Below, piece by piece: positions 16,651 to 24,383 of a stretch of DNA of 64,000 bases. Under the pieces are notes generated by a model. The model was not told the origin of the DNA and did no database searches. It saw only the letters and a program-made list of their open reading frames with translations. Source of the stretch: Lachnospiraceae bacterium (lineage in GTDB: Bacteria; Bacillota; Clostridia; Lachnospirales; Lachnospiraceae); contig JAQVCQ010000002.1 of the NCBI GenBank assembly GCA_028689715.1, positions 1 to 64,000 on the forward strand, written 5' to 3'. Position numbers and translations under genes: made by a program. Positions within the stretch are counted from its first letter, which is position 1; each line of letters starts with the position of its first letter.

Positions 16651-17437
16651 AAGCGGAACAGCTGGAAAGTGTATTGAAGGACGGGAGTTTATCATTGCAC
16701 TTCCGGAAAGTTTTGTTGAGTACAAGGCAGATGATGTGGTAAGGCTTTTCACGGACAGCGTTCATAAAAGGTACGATGTGGAATGCAGTGCGGCACTTCA
16801 CCATAACAAGAAAATGACCAATTACCATATTCATCTCGTATGGAATCGGATGGTAGATGCAATCGGTATCGTATCAAAATCGGGACGATATGGCGGTACT
16901 TATGCTCATACGGATATAGCGTTTGAGTTTGCTTCATGGATTTCGCCGGAATTTAAGCTTTATATCATCAAAGATTATCAGAGACTAAAGAAAGATGAAG
17001 CAGATCGGTTAGCAATTGGGTGGGATGTAAAGAGAGAACTTTCAAAAATAAACTATTGTATCCACACAGATGCGGTAAAAGAATTTTTGATAACGCCCAC
17101 ATTATCTCCGCAGGAAATGGCATATACATACGCTTCAGAAGCGGATATTCTAAATATGGCTTTGTTTGGAAAAACAGCAGCACAATGGAGAACTGAAAAA
17201 GGAATAAAAGGTAAAACTCCTAATATCAGAGATTTTGCTTCTGCGGAAGAATTGATTGTGCTTATCAATCTGGAAGATACAAACGCAGATTTGATAAGAC
17301 AGGAAGTGCCTAAAATTGAAAGGCTGAAAATATTAAGAGAAAAAGCATATAGGCAATTAGAGCTTTTGAGAAAGAACCAAGATACGATTGCGGCATTAAA
17401 GAAAAATCTTATAGAAGATACAGAAACAAATGGTTGA
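16649..17437 (+). pseudogene. Relaxase piece fused to KilA-N domain protein
   Basis: Bases 16649-16841 repeat 3968-4160 of the relaxase gene with five mismatches in 193. They encode relaxase residues 60-123 including the H-x-H motif. At 16842 the frame continues without a stop into KilA-N sequence: VDAIGIVSKSGRYGGTYAHT, DIAFEFASWISPEFKLYIIK, followed by the usual helical C-terminus (EADILNMALFGKTAAQWRTE and beyond). The first part of KilA-N is missing and the chimera has no credible start or ribosome site (only TTG at 16613), so it is classed as non-functional. KilA-N proteins are DNA-binding proteins of phages and elements. The right junction coincides with a shared TGGAATCGGA motif also present in the relaxase gene at about 4543. 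Confidence 0.8.
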
Positions 17438-17742
17438 TTTCCTAAGTAAAGTTGTTTATAATCTGAATCGGAACATATTGCTATTATCCACAGTTACGGA
17501 GCGAGTGTTATCAACACCGATAACAAACTGATAACATTAGCCCGTATAGGCAGGATAATATGGATAAATCAAATAATTGAAAGAAAAGCGAACATGGCAA
17601 TAAATAATCTCTAAACAAAATTGATTAGTAATTGTCGAATTCGAGTAAAAACTTTGATTATTAACAAACCCCTTTTCCACGACATTGATACTCGATACCC
17701 CGTTTGGAAGTGGAAAGAAAAATAGAAAATAAAAGAGAAATG
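17438..17742. other. Intergenic stretch without a gene
   Basis: No gene is supported. It contains the 18-mer GATAACAAACTGATAACA at 17519-17536, one mismatch from the copy at 1459-1476. Nothing else stands out before the terminator at 17743. Confidence 0.4.
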
Positions 17743-17777
17743 AGACCTTGCGTTGTAAATGATGCAGGGTCTTTTTT
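17743..17777 (+). terminator. Intrinsic terminator
   Basis: AGACC and GGTCT with inner TTGC/GCA pairing form a stem followed by six T residues. No adjacent intact gene uses it; it is probably left from a deleted one. Confidence 0.6.
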
Positions 17778-17985
17778 GTTGGGAAAAAATAATGAAAGTT
17801 ACCTACAAACCTTGTATTTAAGCTGATTTCCGAGTAATAAGCCGCTTACCAACAAACTGATTCTAATACGAAGTTGTCAGATTTAATTCCGAAAAAAGAA
17901 AGAAGAAAATCTGGAGTGTTAGAGAGCGAGCCGCGGGGAGATATTTACAAAAAACGCGGGAAATTGAATTTAATATATCAAACTT

Positions 17986-18030
17986 AAAACCCTGCAAGTC
18001 CAGTATTTATAGGACTTGCAGGGTTTTTTT
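17986..18030 (+). terminator. Strong intrinsic terminator
   Basis: AAAACCCTGCAAGTCC and GGACTTGCAGGGTTTT form a perfect 16-bp stem around a ten-base loop, ending in a run of seven T. The following bases contain GGGTACGATTTGGGTAC, which resembles sequence beside integrase ends. Confidence 0.85.
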
Positions 18031-18064
18031 AATGTCTAATGGGTACGATTTGGGTACAACAGAT

Positions 18065-18540
18065 TTATTCTGGGTCTTTTGGGTTCAATCCAAGCTGATC
18101 CATGAACTGGTCATGTTTCCTCTGAATCTCCTGACCGAACAAATCAGAGTCAGAGTCTGGATAGGTATCCATCCACCAATTAAACTTGGCTTCTGCAGCA
18201 AGCAGAGCTTCCCCTCGCTGTTTTATATCTTTAATGGAGTTGCATTGTTCAACTTCTTCTGTGTATTCTTTGTAACGTTCCATCCAGGAACGCATCAGTG
18301 TTAATGTTCCGAAACGAATTCCAACCATATCAGTTCCATCTTTATCTTGACATTCAAAGAGGTCACCACTGTATTGGCGAAAGACTTGGAAAAGTCTATG
18401 CATGGCTTTTACACCATCAAAGTCCGAATTAGACAGCACTTCTACATTGACGGCTAATGCCTGTGCGAGTGCTTCCAATGATTTCTGTTTAGGGTTTCTG
18501 CGACCACTTTCGTAGGCACGGATATAAGCTTCGCTTGCAC
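18065..18540 (-). pseudogene. XRE-family regulator lacking its N-terminus
   Basis: Minus-strand sequence from about 18540 down to the stop at 18065 encodes SEAYIRAYESGRRNPKQKSL and then a C-terminal domain with LFQVFRQYSGDLFECQDKDG. It corresponds to the second half of the same family as the gene at 1624, starting inside the helix-turn-helix. The first 30 or so residues are missing because the gene is cut by an integrase fragment on the opposite strand at about 18541. There is no start codon with a ribosome site. Confidence 0.75.
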
Positions 18541-18541
18541 A

Positions 18542-19280
18542 GCAAAGAAAGATCCAAATGGAACCTGGCATATTCAGTACCGCTGGACGGACTGGACAGG
18601 AACCAAGAAAAAATCCCAGAAAAGGGGATTTAAAACCAAAAAGGAAGCAGAGGAATGGTATGCACATTTTATGACACAGCAGGCTGCAGACCCTACGATG
18701 ACTTTTGAAGACTTCTGGGAAGTGTATAAGTTGGATATGGAGAAGAGGCTTCGTAAAACGACCATGAAGCAAAAGGAATATATCGTAAAGGATAAACTGC
18801 TTCCCTACTTTGGAAAGACACCGATCAATGAGATATCCGCACCGATGATTCGTAAGTGGCAAGGAGAACTTCTTCAAAAAGGGTTCAAGCCGACCTATCT
18901 AAAGACGATTAACAACCAATTAAGCTGTATGTTCAATTATGCAGTCAACTTCTATGATTTAAGATCGAATCCATGTCATAAGGCAGGAAGCATGGGAAAA
19001 AGCAAAGCGGATGAAAGACCGTTCTGGACACCAGAAGAATTTCAGAAATTCTCGGATGCCATTATAGACAAGCATGATGCATGGATTGGGTTTCAGATTT
19101 TATTCTGGACGGGAATACGTTTGGGAGAATTATTAGCACTAAGAGTATCTGACATTGATTTTGAAAATGGAACTCTTACAGTGGATGAATCCTATACCCG
19201 ATTGGATGGAGAGGATTTGATTACACCACCAAAGAATGAAAGTTCTATCCGTGTCATTACGATACATAAAGAACTGCAGG
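18542..19280 (+). pseudogene. Tyrosine integrase lacking the catalytic C-terminus
   Basis: From about 18542 the frame encodes KKDPNGTWHIQYRWTDWTGT (AP2-like arm domain), then KKEAEEWYAHF, the SAM-like core-binding domain (MTFEDFWEVYKLDMEKRLRK), and the start of the catalytic domain with the first arginine in FWTGIRLGELLALRVSDIDF. It ends at VITIHKELQD, just before the H-x-x-R block and the tyrosine nucleophile, and runs in frame into primase/VapE sequence. The start codon has been removed by the junction with the XRE remnant. No recombinase activity is expected. Confidence 0.85.
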
Positions 19281-20539
19281 ATAGCAGAGGCTCGCTCCGA
19301 AGAAAAGAAGGAGGAGCAAAATTTTTGAGTATTTTTACACGGGTAAAGGAACAGTTAACCGCCAGACAAGTGGCGGAAAGCTATGGATTGAAGGTCGGCA
19401 GAAATGGCATGGCATGGAAACGAAATAGTTCAAGTATTACAGACACAGATGTGTTTCAGATTCAGAGATATTTAGAGAAAAACTATCAGCTCACAAGTGA
19501 GAAAATCATCAATAAATCCTTACACATTATTGCTAGTGAAAACAGTTATCACCCGATAAGGGACAGGTTAGAAACACTTCGATGGGATGGAGTAGAACGG
19601 ATTGATAATCTAATGGTCAAGTATCTTGGTGTGGATGATAATTTCTATACGAGAGAAGTAATGCATTTGCTTATGCAGGCAGCGATTCATCGGATTCATA
19701 AGCCGGGATGCAAGTTTGAAATTATGGTTTGCTTTGTCGGAGGACAAGGAGCAGGAAAATCCACATTCTCTAGATTTTTAACATTGGAAGATGAATGGTT
19801 TTCCGATGATCTGAAACGATTGGATGATGATAACATTTACCGCAAGCTGCAGGGGCATTGGTTTATAGAAATGTCAGAAATGATTGCCACTGCCAGTGCC
19901 AGAAGTATAGAGGACATTAAATCATTTGTCAGCCGTCAAAAGGAAACATACAAAATACCTTATGAAACGCATCCAGAAGATCGCTTGCGACAGTGTGTGT
20001 TTGTGGGAACTTCCAACAATATGGATTTCCTACCACTTGACCGTACAGGCAATCGAAGATTTGCACCGATTCTTGTTCACCCAGAAAAGATTGAAAAACA
20101 TATCTTAGAGGACGAAAAAGAATCAAGGGAATATTTCATCCAGGCATGGGCAGAGGCAATGGAAATCTATAAAAAGACAGAAGACCATGTATTGAAACTA
20201 TCTAAAGAAGCGGAAAGCTATCTGACTGAATGGCAGAAACAGTTTATGCCAGAGGATACGAAGGTAGGAACGATTCAAGCATGGCTGGATAATTCACAGG
20301 AAGATTATGTTTGCAGCTTAATGATTTACCGAGAAGCAATAGGTCGGGAAAATGACGAGCCGAAACAATGGGAAACAAGGGAAATCAACAATATCATGAA
20401 CACAAGTATTGAAGGATGGCAGCCTGTCAGCTCACACCGATTTGGAAAAATGTATGGAACACAAAGAGGATGGAGACGAAAGACAGACACCAAAGGATTT
20501 ACAGAAGTAACCAAACAGATGGAGATACCATTTGATTAG
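19281..20539 (+). CDS. VapE/VirE-like P-loop protein, 3' part of a chimeric frame
   Basis: The same open frame (open from ATG 18671) continues with FTRVKEQLTARQVAESYGLK and VGRNGMA, the beginning of a CHC2 primase zinc finger that is cut off before its cysteines. It then passes directly into a VapE/VirE domain: IRDRLETLRWDGVERID, the P-loop GGQGAGKSTFSRFL, WFIEMSEMIATASARSIEDI, SRQKETYKIPYE and CVFVGTSNNMDFLPLDRTGN. VapE-like proteins are superfamily 3 helicase-like ATPases found with primases in phages and islands. The ATPase domain seems complete, but primase and integrase parts are broken, so the frame is a three-part deletion fusion. Whether it is translated is unknown. Confidence 0.75.
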
Positions 20540-20557
20540 AAAAGTTTTTTTATCTCC

Positions 20558-20652
20558 GTTTACAAAGTTCGTTTACAAGTTTGTAAACATGTCGGTTTAC
20601 ACAAAATATGCTAGAAACCCAGGGGGTTCGCAGGCTTGTAAACAATGTAAAC
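20558..20652. repeat. Cluster of GTTTAC/GTAAAC repeats upstream of parM-like gene
   Basis: Six copies of GTTTAC or its complement occur in 95 bases: 20558, 20571, 20581 (complement), 20595, 20637 (complement) and 20646 (complement). Several extend to GTTTACAA/TTGTAAAC. Such iteron-like clusters act as partition centromeres, replication origins or operators. Their position directly before a ParM-like gene fits a parC-type site; this is inferred. Confidence 0.5.
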
Positions 20653-20708
20653 GGAAATTTTGAAAAAGAAGTAACAATATAACAACTAGACTTTAGGAGG
20701 AAAGCAAT

Positions 20709-21305
20709 ATGCAGAAATATAACAATAATTCAAAGGTGATCATCGGTCTGGATCACGGATATGGAAACATGAAGACCGCACACAGAGTATTTCGCTCAGG
20801 AGTGGAGTATTCGGAACAAGAGCCAATCGTAAGTACAAACTATGTGAAATACAAAAATGGATATTACGTGATTGGAGAATCACATCTTGTTTACCAGGGA
20901 AAGAAAACAGAATCCAATGATTTCCTGATTTTGACAATGGCAGCACTGGCGGAAGAATTAAAATTCCGGGGATTGCATGATGCAAATGTCATTTTAGCTG
21001 TTGGACTTCCGCTGGCATGGGCAAAGAGCCAATCCAGTGATTTCAAGAAGTATCTTATGCAATCGACAGAATTGAATTATGACTATCGAAAAGAACATTA
21101 TCATGTACATTTGTGTGGAGCGGAAATATTCCCACAGGGCTTCGCAGCAATCTGTAACAAAGGAACTATGCAGGGGATTATCATGAATTGTTTGATGACG
21201 CTCTGGAACGATACAATGCCAAACAAACACGGAAAGATCGAAAAATGGATGATTACTATGAGCATATTCGACAAGGAAATCAGGAGAATCTATTTTATGA
21301 AGTGA
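20709..21305 (+). pseudogene. ParM/StbA-like actin-type ATPase, truncated
   Basis: The frame starts MQKYNNNSKVIIGLDHGYGN behind TAGGAGG. IGLDHGYGNMKTA is the phosphate-1 motif of the actin-like ATPase fold, and VILAVGLPLAWAKSQSSDFK fits the plasmid-segregation branch. Homology stops at about base 21180, after CGAEIFPQGFAAICNKGTMQ. The remaining 42 residues are out-of-frame relaxase sequence, so the second half of the ATPase, including the phosphate-2 and adenosine motifs, is missing. It would normally form filaments that push plasmids apart. A protein could be made but would not be functional. Confidence 0.75.
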
Positions 21306-21586
21306 TATTCCAGATTGGAAACAAGGATGATATGGCAGTGGGAACAGAGGAAGGAATGCTGGCGAAGGAAATGTTATGTGAGTTTATGCAGGATTTCCAA
21401 AAAAGAAATCCGAATCTCAAGGTGTTCTCCGCTCATATTCATATGGACGAAGCAACACCACATCTCCATATTGATTTTGTGCCTTTCACCACCGGGAGCA
21501 AACGAGGTTTGGACACCAGAGTATCACTGAAAAAAGCCTTGGAAAAGATGGTCAATATTCCTCTGCGAAGGTACATAGATCAATAA
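21180..21586 (+). pseudogene. MobV/Pre relaxase internal fragment
   Basis: In the frame that includes 21188 the sequence reads FDDALERYNAKQTRKDRKMD, FYEVIFQIGNKDDMAVGT and then the MobV signature HIHMDEATPHLHIDFVPFTT with GLDTRVSLKKALEKM. The H-x-D-E-x-x-P-H-x-H motif binds the catalytic metal in pMV158-type relaxases. The N-terminal part is lost at the ParM junction and the sequence after about 21550 is foreign. It is an internal fragment of one more, different relaxase family than the gene at 3791. Confidence 0.8.
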
Positions 21587-21693
21587 AAGTGGCTCAAAAG
21601 CCGGAAGTGGATTTTCCAAAATCAATCGCTGATTACGATATTGTAGTAGAAACTTTGGATGGACTGAAACCAGAAGTGCTAGAGGGAATGTAG
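21550..21693 (+). pseudogene. Possible C-terminal remnant of cas7 (type I-C)
   Basis: In the frame ending with TAG at 21691-21693 the sequence reads SIKVAQKPEVDFPKSIADYD and then IVVETLDGLKPEVLEGM. The P-K-S-x-x-D-Y-x-V pattern near the C-terminus resembles the end of the type I-C Cas7 (Csd2) backbone protein, and cas7 is the gene normally placed just before cas4 in type I-C operons. Only two bases separate the stop from the cas4 ATG. The rest of the gene was replaced by MobV sequence. The assignment depends mostly on position and a short motif. Confidence 0.4.
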
Positions 21694-21695
21694 AG

Positions 21696-22355
21696 ATGGC
21701 ATACTCGGAAGAGAATTATCTAATGCTTTCGGGAATACAACATTTCGAGTTCTGCAGAAGGCAGTGGGCTTTAATTCATATTGAACAGCAATGGGCAGAT
21801 AATTATCGAACCACATCTGGAGAATTGATGCATAAGCGGGTACATGACGAAGAATTATTTGAACGACGTGGTACGATATTAACAGTTCGTGGGCTACGGA
21901 TTACATCAGCTAGATTAGGGATGTCTGGGCAGTGTGATGTTGTGGAATTTCGTCAAAGTGAAGATGGAATTAAAGTGCAGGGCTACCCGGAAAATTGGCT
22001 GATTTATCCAGTAGAGTATAAACGTGGGGTGCCAAAAGAAGGTCAAGAAGATGAGTTGCAGCTGTGTGCCCAGGCCATGTGTTTAGAAGACATGTTTCTT
22101 ACAGAAATAAAAAAGGGCAGTCTTTTTTATGGAGAAAAGAGACGAAGACATGAGGTGATTTTTACAGAGGAATTAAGACAGAAAGTGGAAACAATATGTG
22201 GAGAGATGCATCAGCTGTTTGAAAGAGGATACACACCAAAGGTGAAAATAACAAAAAAATGCAATGCATGTTCATTAAATGAAATTTGTATACCCAAACT
22301 ACAGAAAGTGTCTAATGTTTCGGATTATATTAGCAAGAGTATAGGGGAGGCATAA
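21696..22355 (+). CDS. cas4: CRISPR-associated exonuclease Cas4 (type I-C)
   Basis: A 219-residue protein starting MAYSEENYLMLSGIQHFEFC. It has the Cas4 features: C20 in FCRRQW and the three C-terminal cysteines CNACSLNEIC that bind an iron-sulfur cluster, the RecB-type nuclease residues GQCDVVEF and VEYKRG, and QLCAQAMCLE. Cas4 trims the 3' ends of prespacers and checks the PAM, working with Cas1-Cas2. Length is normal for type I-C. It is four bases from cas1 and is transcribed with it. The usual upstream cas3-cas5-cas8c-cas7 genes are missing, so the module could acquire spacers at best. Confidence 0.93.
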   Translation: MAYSEENYLMLSGIQHFEFCRRQWALIHIEQQWADNYRTTSGELMHKRVHDEELFERRGTILTVRGLRITSARLGMSGQCDVVEFRQSEDGIKVQGYPENWLIYPVEYKRGVPKEGQEDELQLCAQAMCLEDMFLTEIKKGSLFYGEKRRRHEVIFTEELRQKVETICGEMHQLFERGYTPKVKITKKCNACSLNEICIPKLQKVSNVSDYISKSIGEA

Positions 22356-22359
22356 CAGC

Positions 22360-23391
22360 ATGAAAAAATTGCTAAATACATTATATGTGCTATCAAACGA
22401 GAATTATTTAACATTAGATGGTGAAAATGTGGTAGTAATGCATGCAAAAGATGCTTTGGGGCGGTTCCCGCTACATACACTGGAAAATATCATATCATTT
22501 ACATATAAAGGTGCAAGTCCTGCATTGATGGGGGCATGTGCAGAGCGAAATGTAGGGTTAACTTTTTTTTCACCTTTTGGTAAATTTCTTGCTCGTTCAT
22601 CTGGAAAATCACGAGGAAATGTTTTACTCCGCAAAGAGCAATATCGAATTTCAGATGATATAGAACGTAGCTGTCTGTATGCAAGAAATATGATTGTAGG
22701 GAAAATATACAACTGTAGATGGAATTTAGAAAGAACAATTCGGGATCATGCTTTGCGTGTGGATGCGGATAAAATTAAAGCAATATCAAATGAGTTATAT
22801 AAAGTACTTCCTGAACTGAGAGCATGCAAGGAATTGGATCATTTGCGTGGAATAGAAGGAGAACTAGCGGCCAGATATTTTTCTGCATTTAATGAACTGA
22901 TTATCAACCAAAAGGAAGATTTTATTTTTAAAAATCGATCCAAAAGGCCTCCAATGGATTTGGTTAATGCACTTCTTTCGTTTGCGTATACAATACTGGC
23001 AGGAGACTGTGCAAATGCACTGGAAAGTGTGGGACTAGATGCTTATGTGGGCTTTATGCATCGAGATAGACCAGGAAGACAATCACTGGCTTTAGATTTA
23101 ATGGAAGAATTACGAAGTGTATGTGCAGATCGATTTGTCTTGACACTGATTAATCTAAAAATCATACGCAAAGAACATTTTAGTATTCAAAAAGATGGGG
23201 CAGTATTACTTACAGATGAAGGCAGAAAAATATTTTTTAAAGCCTGGCAATCACATAAGAAAGAAGTTATTACTCATCCCTTTTTAAAGGAAAAGGTAGA
23301 GTGGGGGTTAGTGCCACATGTACAGGCAATGCTATTAGCACGTACGATTCGTGGCGATTTGGAAGAATACCCGCCTTTCTTATGGAAATGA
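22360..23391 (+). CDS. cas1: CRISPR-associated integrase Cas1 (type I-C)
   Basis: A 343-residue protein starting MKKLLNTLYVLSNENYLTLD. The metal-binding residues are in place: E166 in RGIEGELAARYF, H234 in GFMHRDRPGRQSLALDLMEE, and D246. The N-terminal beta domain (DALGRFPLHTLENIISF) and the C-terminal helical catalytic domain are both complete. Cas1 inserts spacers at the leader end of the array with Cas2. It stands between cas4 and cas2 with only short gaps. No frameshift is visible, so the enzyme should be active. Confidence 0.96.
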   Translation: MKKLLNTLYVLSNENYLTLDGENVVVMHAKDALGRFPLHTLENIISFTYKGASPALMGACAERNVGLTFFSPFGKFLARSSGKSRGNVLLRKEQYRISDDIERSCLYARNMIVGKIYNCRWNLERTIRDHALRVDADKIKAISNELYKVLPELRACKELDHLRGIEGELAARYFSAFNELIINQKEDFIFKNRSKRPPMDLVNALLSFAYTILAGDCANALESVGLDAYVGFMHRDRPGRQSLALDLMEELRSVCADRFVLTLINLKIIRKEHFSIQKDGAVLLTDEGRKIFFKAWQSHKKEVITHPFLKEKVEWGLVPHVQAMLLARTIRGDLEEYPPFLWK

Positions 23392-23409
23392 TATGTGGAG
23401 GTAAGAAAT

Positions 23410-23700
23410 ATGATGGTACTTATCACTTATGATGTGTCAACACAAGACGCAAAGGGCAAAGGCCGACTAAGAAAAGTTGCTAAAGAATGTGTGAATTATG
23501 GTCAGCGCGTACAAAATTCCGTATTTGAGTGCATAGTGGATGCATCGCAGGCATTAATACTTAAAGACAAATTATGTTCCCTAATAAATCCAGAGCAGGA
23601 TAGTTTGAGATTTTATTATCTTGGTAATAAATATGAAACAAAAATCGAACATTTTGGTGTAAAAGAAGGATATAAAGCGGAAGGTTTTTTGATGATTTGA
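23410..23700 (+). CDS. cas2: CRISPR-associated protein Cas2 (type I-C)
   Basis: A 96-residue protein starting MMVLITYDVSTQDAKGKGRL; I chose the ATG at 23410 because GGAGGTAAG lies just upstream. The ferredoxin-fold features are present: ITYDV at the first strand, the RLRKVAKECVNYGQRVQNSVFE block and the DSLRFYYLGNKY strand. Cas2 dimers bridge two Cas1 dimers during spacer integration. The array leader follows directly. Confidence 0.95.
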   Translation: MMVLITYDVSTQDAKGKGRLRKVAKECVNYGQRVQNSVFECIVDASQALILKDKLCSLINPEQDSLRFYYLGNKYETKIEHFGVKEGYKAEGFLMI

Positions 23701-23887
23701 TTTCTTTTTACTAAAATAGAAATTGTGGTGCGAACTGGAAGCAGTCATAAGATAGTGGGGAGGTTCGCACCATAAAAAGAGGAGATATTTTATAAAACAT
23801 GTCTAGATAGTTATAAAATATTTCCCCAAATATATGTATTATACAATTTTAGATGAATAACTTTAAATTTTTTTGTCTAAAATTGCT
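23701..23887 (+). promoter_or_regulatory. CRISPR leader with perfect 10-bp inverted repeat
   Basis: The A/T-rich stretch between cas2 and the first repeat holds TGGTGCGAAC (23726-23735) and its complement GTTCGCACCA (23763-23772). A GGTGCGAAC...GTTCGCACC motif is common ahead of type I-C arrays in Firmicutes, so it is probably part of the leader recognised for spacer insertion or array transcription. Confidence 0.7.
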
Positions 23888-23985
23888 GTCGCTCCCTTCG
23901 CGGGAGCGTGGATTGAAATAAAATCCATAACCTCGTTGATCTGTATCGCATAGGTCGCTCCCTTCGCGGGAGCATGGATTGAAAT
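23888..23985 (+). CRISPR. Minimal type I-C CRISPR array: two repeats, one spacer
   Basis: Repeat 1 is 23888-23919 and repeat 2 is 23954-23985, each 32 bases, beginning GTCGCTCCCTTCGCGGGAGC and ending ATTGAAAT. They differ at one base (GCGTGG versus GCATGG), the second being the degenerate distal repeat. The single spacer (23920-23953) has 34 bases, normal for type I-C. The inner palindrome CTCCC...GGGAG is the stem cut by Cas5 in this subtype, but no cas5 is present. No further repeats were found up to the riboswitch at 24.2 kb. Confidence 0.95.
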
Positions 23986-24204
23986 CGATGGCAGTTATTT
24001 GAAATTTAAAGGTAGTGTCCTGCTGTTCCTTTTGCGAAACCGGGCGAATCGTTTTTTCAAAGCTATACTTGATGAGCATAGAGATAATTGTGTGATTACA
24101 TTGAACTGAGTTGTTTATGATAAGAGAGAAGTTAAAAAGACAAAAGATTTTTTGCAAAATACTACAATACACTATTTTTTTTCATGCCAACGTAGTAGAA
24201 TAAA

Positions 24205-24285
24205 GGTAATGATATACAGAGGGGCAAACCAGGAGAAATCCTGGGACGCAAAGCTAAGGACCTGTAAAATGGTAGCCAGTTGCAT
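24205..24285 (+). promoter_or_regulatory. Cyclic di-GMP-I riboswitch (GEMM-I)
   Basis: The RNA has the GEMM-I core in order: GGGGCAAACC, a perfect stem CCAGGA-GAAA-TCCTGG with a GNRA tetraloop, GGGACGCAAAGCTAAGGACC, then GGTAGCCAGTTGC. These conserved blocks and their spacing match the c-di-GMP class I aptamer closely, including G rather than A just before GGC, which favours c-di-GMP over cGAMP. A terminator-like hairpin follows, and the next gene is the 1926-residue helicase-nuclease. So the second messenger probably controls transcription of that gene; whether it turns it on or off cannot be told from sequence alone. Confidence 0.9.
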
Positions 24286-24292
24286 TTTTAAT

Positions 24293-24332
24293 TGGACATT
24301 GTCGATGAAACAGGGCAATGTCTATTTTTGTT
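24293..24332 (+). terminator. Riboswitch expression-platform terminator
   Basis: GACATTG and CAATGTC form a 7-bp stem around a 14-base loop, followed by TATTTTTG. It lies directly after the c-di-GMP aptamer and about 50 bases before the start codon of the helicase gene, the place expected for a riboswitch-controlled terminator. Confidence 0.7.
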
Positions 24333-24383
24333 GAGTTTTAGAGGGTTAGGGCAGAAAAGAAATTACAAGAGAGGGTCAACGTT

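Noticed and set aside
16613..17437. Intact KilA-N/relaxase hybrid protein
   Set aside because: Only a TTG without ribosome site is available as start and both parts are truncated.
23849..24172. 107-codon minus-strand frame over the CRISPR array
   Set aside because: Its repeated SREGSD peptides are just the CRISPR repeats read backwards; no ribosome site.
24205..24285. Reading the GEMM aptamer as a cGAMP-type riboswitch
   Set aside because: The position that distinguishes the classes appears to be G, as in c-di-GMP-I aptamers, and a GGDEF cyclase is nearby; not proven.
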